Source: Clostridiales bacterium
Lineage (GTDB): Bacteria > Bacillota > Clostridia > Oscillospirales > Oscillospiraceae
Assembly (NCBI GenBank): GCA_021203325.1
Contig: JAJQBL010000088.1
Span: forward strand, 1 to 52,307
Reading direction: 5' to 3'
Length of the DNA: 52,307 nucleotides
Position 1 is the stretch's first letter, and each line of letters begins with the position of its first letter. The position numbers and the translations under genes are program-made. Below the pieces are notes generated by a model that was not told where the DNA came from, did no database searches, and worked only from the letters and a program-made list of their open reading frames with translations. Below, in pieces: positions 41,052 through 50,698 of the stretch.

Positions 41052-42779
41052 ATGAATGACGTTAAATTGACTGGCAAGCCCAGTATTGACCGCCCCTGGA
41101 TGAAATATTACCCCGCAGGGCTGGATCAGATTCAGATCCCGGAGTGCACCCTGATGCAGTACCTGAAGGACAACTGCCTCAGCGAGGATCTGACCGCCAT
41201 GCACTACTATGGCAAGGATATTTCCTGGGCCACCCTCTTCCAGACGGTGGATGCCGCGGCGAAGAGCCTTCGGGCCGTGGGCTTCCAAGAGGGCGACCAG
41301 ATTCCCGTATTCCTCCAGACCGTGCCGGAATTCTTCGTTCTGCTGCTGGCTGCCGAAAAAATCGGTGCCTCCCTCCTGTGCCGGGACAACACCCTGGAGG
41401 AGAACGTGGAGGCCGTCCGGAAGTCCGGCGCCAAGGTCATCATCGCCCATGACTTCCTCTCTCAGGAAGCGTTGGACGCCTATCGCTCCGGCAGCGCCAC
41501 AGAGCTTGCCATTCTGGTCAGCCCGCTGAACAGCGGCAGCTATGACGCCCTTCCCGATTATCTCCAGAACTCCCTGGACGCACTTTATCCCGATACGCCC
41601 GCCAGCGGCGCCGGCACCATCACCTGGCAGGAATTCCTGGCCCTGGGTGAAAGCTATACCGGCACCGTGGAGGCCGCCGAGGACTGCCACCGCCCCCTGT
41701 ACCGGGCCTACACCAGCGGCTCCACCGGCCCCTCCAAGCAGGTGATTCACTTCGCCAACACCATGATCGGCATCATCCATCAGATGAACTTCTACGGCGC
41801 ACCCAGCAGTATGCGTCCTACCTGGATGCACACCATTCTGCCCCCCAGTCTGGTGGCCGTGGTCATCTCCATGACGCTGCTGCCTCTGGCCTCCAACCGG
41901 ATTCTGATTCTGGACCCCTTCTGCGACCCGAAGGATGTGGATCTGGAGCTGATGCGCTATCGCCCCAATAACTGGTGCCTGATTCCCATGTTTGTGGACA
42001 CCCTGGTTCACAGCAGCCGCATCCCCGACGACTATGACCTGTCCCACCTGTACTCCGCCGGAGCCGGTGCGGAGTCCACCAACAATGCCCAACTGAAAAC
42101 GGTGCAGAAGTGGCTGGACGACCACAACTGCCACGTCCGATTCACCTCCGGCTACGGCTGCAGCGAGGCCGGCTCCAACGTGTCCCTGCCCATGACTCCC
42201 CATCCCATGGGCAACGGCAACATCGGCATCCCCATGCCGCTGACCACCCTGAGCGTCTTTAAGCCCGGCACCCAGGAGGAGCTTGGCTGCAACCAGATCG
42301 GCGAGATCTGCAAGACCGGCCCTGGCAATATGCTGGGCTATGACGACCCCGTCGCCACCGCAAAGGCCCTCCAGACCCATGCCGACGGCAAGGTTTGGCT
42401 GCACATGGGCGACCTGGGCTACATGAACGAAGACGGTGTGGTTTACGTCCTCACCAGAGGCAGCTCCCCCCGGTATCAGGGCGGTGACCTGGCCACCCTG
42501 CCCATGGAGAACCTGGTGGCGGACGCCAACATCGAGGGCATTGAGGACGAGTTCTTTGTCATCGCCCCCGATGAGGACCATCCCGGCTGCTTCCTGCCTT
42601 ACCTCTATGTGGTGCTCCAGGAGGGCTACACCGTGGAGGACATTCAGGACAAGGTCATGGCCTGCCTGAAATCCTATATGCGCCCGGTGGAGATCATCCA
42701 GCTGGAGTCCCGCCCCTTCTTCCACTTCAAGACCAACCGTATCGGCCTGATTCACCAGCTCCAGGGTGTGCGGAGCTAA
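41052..42779 (+). CDS. AMP-forming acyl-CoA ligase-like protein lacking the usual A10 lysine
   Basis: 575 aa. Adenylation motifs: P-loop YRAYTSGSTGPSKQV (about residue 220), YGCSEAGSN, and GDLGYMNEDG. At the C-terminus, where active enzymes have a TxxGK motif, it reads FFHFKTNRIGLIHQL with no Lys after the Gly. Adenylate formation may be lost or use another residue. Independent unit between the broken regulator and a terminator. Substrate unknown. Confidence 0.8.
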   Translation: MNDVKLTGKPSIDRPWMKYYPAGLDQIQIPECTLMQYLKDNCLSEDLTAMHYYGKDISWATLFQTVDAAAKSLRAVGFQEGDQIPVFLQTVPEFFVLLLAAEKIGASLLCRDNTLEENVEAVRKSGAKVIIAHDFLSQEALDAYRSGSATELAILVSPLNSGSYDALPDYLQNSLDALYPDTPASGAGTITWQEFLALGESYTGTVEAAEDCHRPLYRAYTSGSTGPSKQVIHFANTMIGIIHQMNFYGAPSSMRPTWMHTILPPSLVAVVISMTLLPLASNRILILDPFCDPKDVDLELMRYRPNNWCLIPMFVDTLVHSSRIPDDYDLSHLYSAGAGAESTNNAQLKTVQKWLDDHNCHVRFTSGYGCSEAGSNVSLPMTPHPMGNGNIGIPMPLTTLSVFKPGTQEELGCNQIGEICKTGPGNMLGYDDPVATAKALQTHADGKVWLHMGDLGYMNEDGVVYVLTRGSSPRYQGGDLATLPMENLVADANIEGIEDEFFVIAPDEDHPGCFLPYLYVVLQEGYTVEDIQDKVMACLKSYMRPVEIIQLESRPFFHFKTNRIGLIHQLQGVRS

Positions 42780-42847
42780 CGCTCCGCACCTCGGGAGGCC
42801 GCTGAGCAGCGCCTGACGGCTTCCCGGTCGTGCAGGGAACGTTTTCG

Positions 42848-42880
42848 AAAAGCTGCCTGTCTGTGGACAGGCAGCTTTTT
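42848..42880. terminator. Bidirectional terminator between convergent units
   Basis: AAAGCTGCCTGTC (42849-42861) pairs with GACAGGCAGCTTT (42866-42878), flanked by A's and T's. Ends both the plus-strand ligase-like gene and the minus-strand glycan operon, whose last stop codon lies at 42880. Confidence 0.9.
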
Positions 42881-43119
42881 TATCGCAGCAGGTCAATGAT
42901 GACCTGACACAGGTCCTCCACCGTCTCCACATGGTCCACCCGCGAGACGGGGATCACCACGCGAAAGGCGCTCTCCAAATCCCCCATCAGCACCAGCACC
43001 TCCATGGAGGACAGCCCCAGGTCCGTCACCAGCCTTGTCTCCAGGGTGACGGGCTTTTCCGTCTCGGTGGAGGTGCGGATCACCCGGATCACTCTGTCCT
43101 TCACCTGTTGAATGGTCAT
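42880..43119 (-). CDS. Acyl carrier protein
   Basis: 79 aa. Carrier domain with VTDLGLSSMEVLVLMGDLES; Ser38 is the expected phosphopantetheine site. It carries the acyl or aminoacyl group activated by the next gene upstream, with which it overlaps by 4 bp. Being the last gene of a glycan operon, it is probably dedicated to glycan acylation rather than fatty acid synthesis. Confidence 0.9.
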   Translation of the reverse strand: MTIQQVKDRVIRVIRTSTETEKPVTLETRLVTDLGLSSMEVLVLMGDLESAFRVVIPVSRVDHVETVEDLCQVIIDLLR

Positions 43120-44612
43120 TGTGTTTCCTCCTCTCCCACGGGGAAGGTGTGCTGATAGCGAATCAGCTTCCCCGTTGCTGTTTTGGGGAACGGCTCCTCC
43201 CGGAAATAAAGATAGCGAATCTGCTGAAAGGCCGAACGGGCGCCGTTCAGCTCCTCCACCGCCTGACGAATCCGGCTGCGGATGTCCTCCCGCTCCCGGG
43301 CTATGCAGTCCTTTGGATAGGCTGGGTAGACCTCCGCACAGATGGCGTTCCGGGCCTCCCCCACCATCACCTCGCGCACCTCCGGCGTCCGGCGGAGCGC
43401 CTGCTCCAGCTCCTCCGGGCTGACATTCTCCCCGTTGGAGAGAATGATCAGATTCTTTTTCCGCCCGGTGAGGTAGAGATAGCCGTCCTCATCCAGGTAC
43501 CCCAGATCCCCGGTGTGGAGCCAGCCGTCCTGAATGGCCTGGGCCGTGGCCTCCGGGTCCTGATAGTAGCCCAGCATCACCGCGTCGCTTTTCAGGCAGA
43601 CCTCGCCGTCCACCAGCCTGAGCCGGCACCCCTCTCCGGGGAGGCCCACCGAGGCGCTCTTCGCCGGGTCGGTGGAGCAGTTCATGGTGCCGCCGCCGAA
43701 GATTTCCGTCAGCCCATAGCCCTGCATCACGGAGATGCCCGCCTCCCGGAAGGCCGTAAAGAGGCCGGCGTCCACATCGGCCCCGCCGCAGGAGATGTTT
43801 TTCAGCTCTCCCAGCCGCTCCCGGTGGCCCCGGCGCAGGTCCTTATACCACAGCTGCAAAATCATGGGCACCACGCTGACATGGTCGCTGGGCATGGCCT
43901 GGAGGTCCCGGTAAAGATACTTCATGGAGATGCACAGGTTCAGCACCGCTCCGGCTGCCATCCAGGTCAGAAGCCCGGACAGCCCGGAGATGTGGTACAT
44001 GGGCACCACATAAAAGACCCTGGGCGTCTCCATTTGGATGTTGACCTGAGAGGTCTCAACGAAAAACCCCAGGGGGGTGAAGCAGTTTTTCTCGGACAGC
44101 GTCACGCCCTTGCTGCGGCCGGTGGTGCCGGAGGTAAACATCAAAATCGCCATTGCCTCCGGATTCCGCCGGGCTGGGGGGTGGTTGTCTGGCTCCGCCC
44201 GGGTGTAGCCGTCCAGAGGGGCCAGGATGCCGCCAAAGACTTCCCCAAGGGCGGGCTCCCGCTGCAAATAATCCCCGTCGTGGAGAAGGCAGACCAGGTC
44301 AGCCCGGCGGATTTCGGAGCGGATATTGTCCCAGTTCTCCTCCACGTTCAGGGGCACCGCCACGGCTCCCGCCGTCAGGATGCCCAGCAGGCACACCGCG
44401 TAGTGGTAGTGGTTCCGGGCCAGCAGCCCCACCTGCCGCCCCTCCGCCGCCGGAACGGTGGCCCTGAGCCAGGCGGCAAAGCGCCGGATGTCCCGGGCGT
44501 ACTGCCCGTAGGTGACGGAGCGCACCGCCCCGTCCTCCCAGTACCGGAAGGCGGTGCGGGGGGCGTACTCCCCCTCCATCCGTTGCAGCAGCCCGGCAAA
44601 CGAGGTCAGCAT
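43116..44612 (-). CDS. AMP-forming acyl/aminoacyl-ACP ligase (DltA-like role)
   Basis: 498 aa with intact motifs: ILMFTSGTTGRSKGVTLS (about 155-172), MQGYGLTEIFGG, HTGDLGYLDEDGYLYLTGR, and FPKTATGKLIR with the A10 Lys near residue 484. Predicted to adenylate a carboxylic acid and load it on the adjacent carrier protein. Together with the acyltransferase upstream this parallels a Dlt system, but the substrate is unknown. Confidence 0.85.
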   Translation of the reverse strand: MLTSFAGLLQRMEGEYAPRTAFRYWEDGAVRSVTYGQYARDIRRFAAWLRATVPAAEGRQVGLLARNHYHYAVCLLGILTAGAVAVPLNVEENWDNIRSEIRRADLVCLLHDGDYLQREPALGEVFGGILAPLDGYTRAEPDNHPPARRNPEAMAILMFTSGTTGRSKGVTLSEKNCFTPLGFFVETSQVNIQMETPRVFYVVPMYHISGLSGLLTWMAAGAVLNLCISMKYLYRDLQAMPSDHVSVVPMILQLWYKDLRRGHRERLGELKNISCGGADVDAGLFTAFREAGISVMQGYGLTEIFGGGTMNCSTDPAKSASVGLPGEGCRLRLVDGEVCLKSDAVMLGYYQDPEATAQAIQDGWLHTGDLGYLDEDGYLYLTGRKKNLIILSNGENVSPEELEQALRRTPEVREVMVGEARNAICAEVYPAYPKDCIAREREDIRSRIRQAVEELNGARSAFQQIRYLYFREEPFPKTATGKLIRYQHTFPVGEEETQ

Positions 44613-44627
44613 GGCAGTTTCCTCCCC

Positions 44628-45743
44628 TCACTCCAGGGTGATTTTTCCCTTCCGGGACCACTTCCGGCCATTCCACAGCCGGTTCACCCAGTTCAGAATC
44701 CGGTACAGCACAAAAATGACAAGGCACCGCGCCACAAGGCACAGGCAGCTGCCCAGCAGCGGCCAGTCCGGCAGCCACTGCGTCAGCCGGTACCAGGGGA
44801 AAATCACCTTCTCGTACCCGTGGATGCACAGCACCCACATAGAGCGAAAGCCCCCGGCCTCCAGCAGGCCCACCAGCCGGCCCCGCCGCTCCTTCCGGTT
44901 GAACCGGGTATAGAGGCGCATCAGCAGGAAGCCCAGACAGAATGTGCTGAGCACGTCCAGCAGCCCCAGCTTCCAGGTGCCGGTGAGCATATCCACCTGC
45001 CCCCAAGCGAAGGAGATCAGCACCGGCAGGGCCAGCAGACCGTAGACCCAGAGGGGCAGCTGCCGCTCCAGCAGGTCGCTTTCCCGCATCTGCCGCCCCA
45101 CCGCCAGGTAGCCCACTGCCATCAGGGACATATGGAGGCAGAAGGGCCACACGGAGGAAATCAGGGTCAGCCCGTAGCCCAGCAGGACGCAGCCTGCCAC
45201 CAGCGCCCATTGCAGCTCCTTCCGTTTCACGCGCAGGATGCTGTTGTATAAAATCCAGCCGTTCATCAGCGCCAGCACGAACCAGAAGATGCCCACGGAC
45301 TCCACCGGAAAGATTCCCAGCTGGCCGCCGCCCTCCGCGTTCAGCCCCAGCAGGTAAGTCAGCACATATTCGCCGCCGTGGGCCAGAAAGGAGCGCCGCT
45401 CCACCACCGCCAGCAGCGGCTTGGTCAGCAGCACGGCCAACGCCGACAGACAGTAGGGCTTTAACAACAGCTTGGCCTGAATGGAAACGCATTTCCGGGG
45501 GCTGCGCTGATAAAAGCCGTAGCCGCTGATGAAAAAGAACAGCGCCATCACGCTCCCGCCCAGCACCGTTCCCCAACCGGAAAAGGGCGCATCGTAGACC
45601 GCCATCGTTTTCGGGTAATACAGTGTGATGGAGTGCCCCAACAACACAAAGAGCGTTCCAAGCCCCCTGGCCAGGTTAAAAAAGCCCAGGCTGGCGGTGC
45701 TGCGCCCTGCCTCCGGGCCGGGCTCCTCTCTCTTGCTATCCAC
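44628..45743 (-). CDS. Membrane acyltransferase (acyltransferase-3 family)
   Basis: 371 aa, about ten helices. Opening FFNLARGLGTLFVLLGHSITLYYP carries the R...H pattern of family 3 acyltransferases, followed by GSVMALFFFISGYGFYQR. GTG start overlaps the flippase end. Probably transfers the acyl group made by the ligase/carrier pair, or acetyl from acetyl-CoA, to the exported glycan. Confidence 0.85.
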   Translation of the reverse strand: MDSKREEPGPEAGRSTASLGFFNLARGLGTLFVLLGHSITLYYPKTMAVYDAPFSGWGTVLGGSVMALFFFISGYGFYQRSPRKCVSIQAKLLLKPYCLSALAVLLTKPLLAVVERRSFLAHGGEYVLTYLLGLNAEGGGQLGIFPVESVGIFWFVLALMNGWILYNSILRVKRKELQWALVAGCVLLGYGLTLISSVWPFCLHMSLMAVGYLAVGRQMRESDLLERQLPLWVYGLLALPVLISFAWGQVDMLTGTWKLGLLDVLSTFCLGFLLMRLYTRFNRKERRGRLVGLLEAGGFRSMWVLCIHGYEKVIFPWYRLTQWLPDWPLLGSCLCLVARCLVIFVLYRILNWVNRLWNGRKWSRKGKITLE

Positions 45744-47175
45744 GGATTTGTTTCACAACCTTTATCAGCCGCTGACGCTGCCAGAACAGCACCGCCAGAC
45801 CGGCGACCAAAATTACATAGCGCACCCATCCCAGAGTGTACAGCCACAGCATGACCCCCGCGGAGGCGATTACCCCCAAACTGATGACCAGAAGGAGCCG
45901 CTCATGGAACAGCGTCTCCCCGATCTGGTGGCGGCGGCAGGCCCGCTTCATAAAGAGGAAGTGCAGCACCGCCAGCAGCACATAGGAGACCAGCGTCGTC
46001 CATCCGGCGGCCAGGTAGCCGTAGCGGGGGATGAACAGGGCGTTCAGCACCACGTTGACCACCGAGCAGAGGATGGAGATCAGGGAGATGGGCCGCACCT
46101 CGTCATAATACATCTCCACGTTGGCAAAGAGCATATAGACGAAGATAAAGAACACGCTGGCCGCCACCGGCGGAATCACCCAAATGGCCTCCGCGTAGGT
46201 CTCCCCCGCCAGGATGTAGACCAGATCCGGGGCAAAGGCCATCAGCATCAGCGTCACCCCGGCCAGCAGCAGGAGAATCAGCAGCGAAACCTCCTTCACC
46301 TCCCGATAGGTCCGGCTTTTCAGCTTGCGGTACATCCAGGGGTTATAGGAGGCGTTGATGGCGGAAATCATCAGCTGCAAAATCGACGCCGCCGAATAGG
46401 CCACGCTGTAAATCCCCGCCTTGCCGGTGGAGACGTAATACTGAATCATAATGCGGTCCGCCTGGTTCAGCAGCGTCTGGGACAGGTAGTAGAACAGCAG
46501 CGGCAGGTTGAAGGTCAGGGCAAACCGCCAATACTCCCGCTTGTAGAACACCTTCCCCTTTTGCAGCAGCCACAGGGCGAGAATCAGCCCAAAGACCCCC
46601 TGCACCGCAGAAGTGGCGATGATGCGGGCCTCCGCCTTGTAGCTGGTGTTCAGCACGGCCACCACCGCAATCACCGGGGTCAGCACCGTACTCAGAAGGG
46701 TGACCACCACCGGCATGCGGTAGCGGAAGTCGAACCGCTCCCGGTTGATCCACAGGTAGAGGGGCGGGTTGAAGGCCACCTCAATGAAGAGGAACACGGT
46801 GATGACCGTGCTGAACCCGGTCACGGTATCGATCCATTTTCGGAACAGCAGGTAGACCGCCAGCTCCACCACCGTCAGCACCGCCATCAGCCCCACGATG
46901 GAGGAGGCATAGCCGTCCTTGTCCGATTCATAGCGGATCAGGCCGTTGTTTAAGCCCTCATAGGGCAGCTTCAGCGAGGCGAACAGCACAAAAATCTCAA
47001 ACCAGGAGAAATAGACGTTGCACAGGCCGTACTCCTCCGTGGTGAGCAGCCGGGTGAAGATGGGGACGGTGATCAGCGATGTGCCCCGCTGCAAAAAGTT
47101 GCAGACAGTGAACCAAATGGCCGTCCGCATCGGCAGCGACAGCGCCTGATAGCGCTGCAACAGTTTGCGCATCAC
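45736..47175 (-). CDS. Wzx-like polysaccharide flippase
   Basis: 479 aa, about 12-14 helices, MATE-like. IWFTVCNFLQRGTSLITVPIFTRLLTTEEYGLCNVYFSW is the classic Wzx opening (helix 1 and loop), and a repeat of this pattern starts the second half. Exports lipid-linked repeat units for Wzy. Overlaps the polymerase gene by 4 bp. Confidence 0.9.
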   Translation of the reverse strand: MMRKLLQRYQALSLPMRTAIWFTVCNFLQRGTSLITVPIFTRLLTTEEYGLCNVYFSWFEIFVLFASLKLPYEGLNNGLIRYESDKDGYASSIVGLMAVLTVVELAVYLLFRKWIDTVTGFSTVITVFLFIEVAFNPPLYLWINRERFDFRYRMPVVVTLLSTVLTPVIAVVAVLNTSYKAEARIIATSAVQGVFGLILALWLLQKGKVFYKREYWRFALTFNLPLLFYYLSQTLLNQADRIMIQYYVSTGKAGIYSVAYSAASILQLMISAINASYNPWMYRKLKSRTYREVKEVSLLILLLLAGVTLMLMAFAPDLVYILAGETYAEAIWVIPPVAASVFFIFVYMLFANVEMYYDEVRPISLISILCSVVNVVLNALFIPRYGYLAAGWTTLVSYVLLAVLHFLFMKRACRRHQIGETLFHERLLLVISLGVIASAGVMLWLYTLGWVRYVILVAGLAVLFWQRQRLIKVVKQIRG

Positions 47176-48419
47176 GGGGCCGGCCTTTCCGCTCCGTCCT
47201 CCGCGAACAGGAAGCCCAGGAGGAAGGCAAAGGGAATCGCCACAGGGCCGGCAAAGGCGGACTCACTGGTGCTGCAAATCAGCAGGTAGAGCATGGCCAG
47301 CAGGCCGGAGGCATAGGCGTATACGTTCTTCTTCCCCAGCCGCAGAACGGCAAGGCCCAGCAGCGCCACCACCGCCACATAGCAGGCCAGGCCGATATAG
47401 CCGCACTGACCCAGAATCATGGGCCAGAAGTTGTCTGCAATGTACTGGGAGTACTCCTCCGACAGGCCCCAGATTTGATTCAGCTGGTACATCTCGTAGA
47501 CCGGGGAGAAGGGGGAGATGGAGAAGTAGGACCCGTAGGTGGCCCACCCCGTACCGAAGGGGAAATAGTCCGCCCCCACATAGAAGGAGGCCAGGGTCAG
47601 GATGGGCCGGGCGTAATACTCCTGCATCCCCTTATAGAAATAAAACAGCATCTGGGGCAGTCCGATGGCCACGACGCCGCCCCCCAGGACGCCCCAGGTC
47701 AGCGGGGTCAGCTTCTTCCCTCTGCGGCAAACCAGCCACCAGAGCAGCAGAATGCAGAACACCGCGCAAATCGCCTTGAACCGCAGCGTCCACATCATAA
47801 TAAAGCAGAGCATCCCCAGCCAGGGCAGCACCCGCATCTTCTTATACTCATAGATGCGGAGGTACAGGGCGGACAGGAACACCCCCTCGGCTACCAAAGT
47901 GGTCTTGGAGTTGTAAAACAGCTGAATGGCCCGAAGCCCCCAGCGGCTTTCGCTGGGGTAGACCTGGAACACCAGGTCGAACAGGCACAGGCCGAAGAGC
48001 ACCAGGGTGATCAGATTCAGGCCGGGATAGATCTCCCGCTCCAGTCGTTCAAAGTCACATTCTTCAAACAGCATATAGCCCACGCCGATGGCCAGATAAA
48101 ACTTCACATTGGTATAGGCATCGCACAGGGTGTTCCACAGGGGCTGATACCGGTTGATGAGGTAGCCCGCGAAGCCGGTCAGCAGCACCACCCCCAGCAG
48201 CGCCACCGCAGCCCACTGCCGCCGGGTAAGCCGGGGCCAGGCCCGGCGCCGCACCACCCGCAGGAGGAGCAGAGGGAAGAACAGCAGCCCGAACACCTCA
48301 TCCAGATAGGAGAACGACTCCCATACCGACTCGATGGGGCTTTCAAAGACCAGCAGCGCCACAATCAGCAGAAAGAGCCGGCTTTTCCAACTCAGCTTTT
48401 TGAAGAAGTTCCTTATCAC
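47172..48419 (-). CDS. Wzy-like polymerase / O-antigen ligase-type membrane protein
   Basis: 415 aa, about 11-12 helices. Large external loop with FPFGTGWATYGSYFSISPFS (about residue 290), typical of Wzy/WaaL-type enzymes. Next to the flippase, it likely polymerises the repeat unit. Family sequences diverge widely, so ligase versus polymerase is decided by context. Confidence 0.8.
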   Translation of the reverse strand: MIRNFFKKLSWKSRLFLLIVALLVFESPIESVWESFSYLDEVFGLLFFPLLLLRVVRRRAWPRLTRRQWAAVALLGVVLLTGFAGYLINRYQPLWNTLCDAYTNVKFYLAIGVGYMLFEECDFERLEREIYPGLNLITLVLFGLCLFDLVFQVYPSESRWGLRAIQLFYNSKTTLVAEGVFLSALYLRIYEYKKMRVLPWLGMLCFIMMWTLRFKAICAVFCILLLWWLVCRRGKKLTPLTWGVLGGGVVAIGLPQMLFYFYKGMQEYYARPILTLASFYVGADYFPFGTGWATYGSYFSISPFSPVYEMYQLNQIWGLSEEYSQYIADNFWPMILGQCGYIGLACYVAVVALLGLAVLRLGKKNVYAYASGLLAMLYLLICSTSESAFAGPVAIPFAFLLGFLFAEDGAERPAP

Positions 48420-48440
48420 AGTACTCAGAGTCCTTTACAA

Positions 48441-49466
48441 TCAGGGGGAAGCGGGGGTTTGCGCCGAATCACATTCAAAGGCGGAGGGTTCCGGGAGGAT
48501 TTTCTGGAAGCTCTGGACCAACGTGGGCTGGATTCCCTCAAAATCCACAGTCATATAGCTGTCGTTCAGGCAAATGGCATGGTAGGTTTGTTTCTCAATG
48601 GCCTGGTTGAATTGGCTGTCCTCATGCAGCTCAAAATGTCTGCCCCAGGAGGTGGGACGGGGGACAAAGTTGCCCTCACAAATCTGCCACGCCTTCATCA
48701 GCCAGTGGGAGTAATCCATCCGGCTGCGGAACCGCTCCATACCGCTGGCCTCCAGCAGCGCCCCCTCCTCGTCCCATACCTCCTGAAAGGTGCGTTTCAG
48801 GTAGGCGCTGGTCAGGTGGGGGTCCCGAAAACAGGAAAAGTGCTGAAAGGGGGCCAGAAGCAGATTCCGCGACAGCTCCCTGCCATATTTCCACGTAAAA
48901 AACTTCCCTGCGTTCTTGCGCAGCACCTCCCGCTTCTGAAAGCGGCGGTTGATAATTCCGAAGTTATTGACCTGCAAATAGGGCAGCAGGTTCCCCGGGT
49001 CGTTGGCCGTGATGGTATCCAACAGCGCGGACTCACAGGGCAGACCGCCCCGGAAAAAGTCCTCCGGCCGGGTGGGGGCCGTCAGGTACACATCATCGTT
49101 GAACAGGACGAACTGCTCGCTGAGGCCGGGGATGCGGTGGAGATACAGTTCGATCACGGTGGAGTTAAAGGTGGGCAGATGTTCATGAGGTATATAGTCC
49201 CGGTGGTCCACCAGGGTCAGCTTGGGGTGGTTCACGTTCAGCCAGTCGGGGCGCTGGCCGCAGGTGACGAAGTACACCCGATGCACCCAGGGCGCGAAGG
49301 CCTCCACCCCACGGAACCAGTAGCGGAGCAAGCCCCAATCCCGGAAGCGGTTTGGGGCGTCGCCGTTATCTATGGGGTTTGCCTGATAGCGCTGCCGCTG
49401 GCGCTGCCACTCCGGGTCGTTGCCGTCCACCCAGGTCACCACAAAATCAATCGGTTCGTTGTTCAC
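48441..49466 (-). CDS. Stealth-family sugar-phosphate transferase
   Basis: 341 aa. CR1: IDFVVTWVDGNDPEWQ (residues 6-21). CR2: FRDWGLLRYWFRGVEAFAPW, VYFVTCGQRPDWLN, FNSTVIELYLHRIPGL and FVLFNDDVYL. C-terminal conserved YSHWLMKAWQICEG (CR3/4). Stealth enzymes make phosphodiester links between sugars, so the glycan probably has hexose-phosphate units. Overlaps the next gene by 4 bp. Confidence 0.92.
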   Translation of the reverse strand: MNNEPIDFVVTWVDGNDPEWQRQRQRYQANPIDNGDAPNRFRDWGLLRYWFRGVEAFAPWVHRVYFVTCGQRPDWLNVNHPKLTLVDHRDYIPHEHLPTFNSTVIELYLHRIPGLSEQFVLFNDDVYLTAPTRPEDFFRGGLPCESALLDTITANDPGNLLPYLQVNNFGIINRRFQKREVLRKNAGKFFTWKYGRELSRNLLLAPFQHFSCFRDPHLTSAYLKRTFQEVWDEEGALLEASGMERFRSRMDYSHWLMKAWQICEGNFVPRPTSWGRHFELHEDSQFNQAIEKQTYHAICLNDSYMTVDFEGIQPTLVQSFQKILPEPSAFECDSAQTPASP

Positions 49467-50698
49467 AGTACCATCTCCGTTTCACCGGTATCGTCCGCCG
49501 GGGCATAAATCGTCAGCAGCCGGCGGCAGTATTCCTCCAGGGTAGTGGTCTGAACCGCGAGGCAGTTGCGGCTCCACCGCTCCAATCCTTCCCGGTCCGC
49601 CCACATGGTGCGGATCGCCTCCGTCAGCGCGGCGGCATTGCCCGCCTCAAACAGGCGGCCCGTTTCCCCGCTCTGAATCAGCTCGGGAATCCCGCCGATG
49701 TCCGCCCCCAGCGCAGGGGTGCCGCACTGCTGGCTCTCGATGACAGAGAAGGGACCGTTTTCGTACCACACCGAGGGGTAAACGGAAAAACGGGCGCGCT
49801 GAATCAGCCTTGTCAGCGCCTCCCCGCTCTGGAAGCCCACGTTGCGGACATTGGGGATGCCCTCCAGCTCCGGCTCCAGCGGCCCGCTGCCTGCAAAGAC
49901 GAAGGGGATCTCCGGCAGGGCGCGGCACGCCTCCAGCAGGATATCCAGCCCCTTTTCCTCAGAATAACGGCCGAAATACAGCACATAGTCCTCTTTTTCC
50001 ACGTTCTGCAACGCCATTGAGCCGGAAAAGTTCCGCAGCAGCACCGTCTTTGCGGCCAGGACGGGGTTGGTATCCATCTTCCCTTTCAGAAAGAGAGAAG
50101 GACAGATCACCGCGTCCAGTGCCTGATAGGTGCCCCGCCGATTCCAGTACTCCGCCTCCATGGTGCCGATCACGCTGCGGGGCAGGGAATTGTGGATGCA
50201 CCGCCCCGCCGTACAGTTTCCATAGTGCCCGCCCAGGCACTTTTCGCAGACAGTCCCTTGGGCCGGCCGGTACAGCATATGATTCGGACAGACCAGCTGA
50301 TAGTCGTGGGCGGTCATCACTACCCGCAGCTTCCGTTCGGTTTTTCGTTTGTAATTTTCGGCGGCCACCAACACGGAGGGGGTCAGCTGGAAGTGGATGT
50401 TGTTGAGATGCACCACGTCGGGCTGAAAATCCTCCAAAACGGCGGCCATCTTCCGGCGGGCCTCCCCGGAGTAGATCACCCCCGGGAAATAGCTGAGCTT
50501 GCTCCGCAGGGACTGCTGGTGGAACTCCATCTCACGGGTGTAGGCCCCGATGCGGTTTCCGATGCAACGCTGGGGATGCTCCATCCCAAAATACTGCACC
50601 TCATGCCCCTGCTCCGCCAGGTAAGCCCCCAGCTGCAGGACGTAGGTTTCCGCCCCACCCTTGGGGAAAAGATATTTGTGTACAAACAAAATCTTCAT
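49463..50698 (-). CDS. GT4 glycosyltransferase
   Basis: 411 aa. GT-B enzyme: KYLFPKGGAETYVLQLGAYL at the N-terminus, DYVLYFGRYSEEKGLDILLE in the donor domain, then EGIPNVRNVGFQSGEAL and PSVWYENGPFSVIESQQCGTP (E-x7-E motif). A cysteine cluster (PAQGTVCEKCLGGHYGNCTAGRC) is found in many GT4 capsule enzymes. Adds one sugar to the repeat unit. ATGA overlaps on both sides. Confidence 0.92.
   Translation of the reverse strand: MKILFVHKYLFPKGGAETYVLQLGAYLAEQGHEVQYFGMEHPQRCIGNRIGAYTREMEFHQQSLRSKLSYFPGVIYSGEARRKMAAVLEDFQPDVVHLNNIHFQLTPSVLVAAENYKRKTERKLRVVMTAHDYQLVCPNHMLYRPAQGTVCEKCLGGHYGNCTAGRCIHNSLPRSVIGTMEAEYWNRRGTYQALDAVICPSLFLKGKMDTNPVLAAKTVLLRNFSGSMALQNVEKEDYVLYFGRYSEEKGLDILLEACRALPEIPFVFAGSGPLEPELEGIPNVRNVGFQSGEALTRLIQRARFSVYPSVWYENGPFSVIESQQCGTPALGADIGGIPELIQSGETGRLFEAGNAAALTEAIRTMWADREGLERWSRNCLAVQTTTLEEYCRRLLTIYAPADDTGETEMVL

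Noticed and set aside
40965-42932. 655-aa open frame opposite the ligase-like gene
   Set aside because: Spans the terminator and regulatory region with low-complexity Gly/Val composition; shadow frame.
43119-45251. 710-aa open frame opposite the ligase and acyltransferase genes
   Set aside because: Pro/His/Gln-rich antisense shadow of recognised genes.
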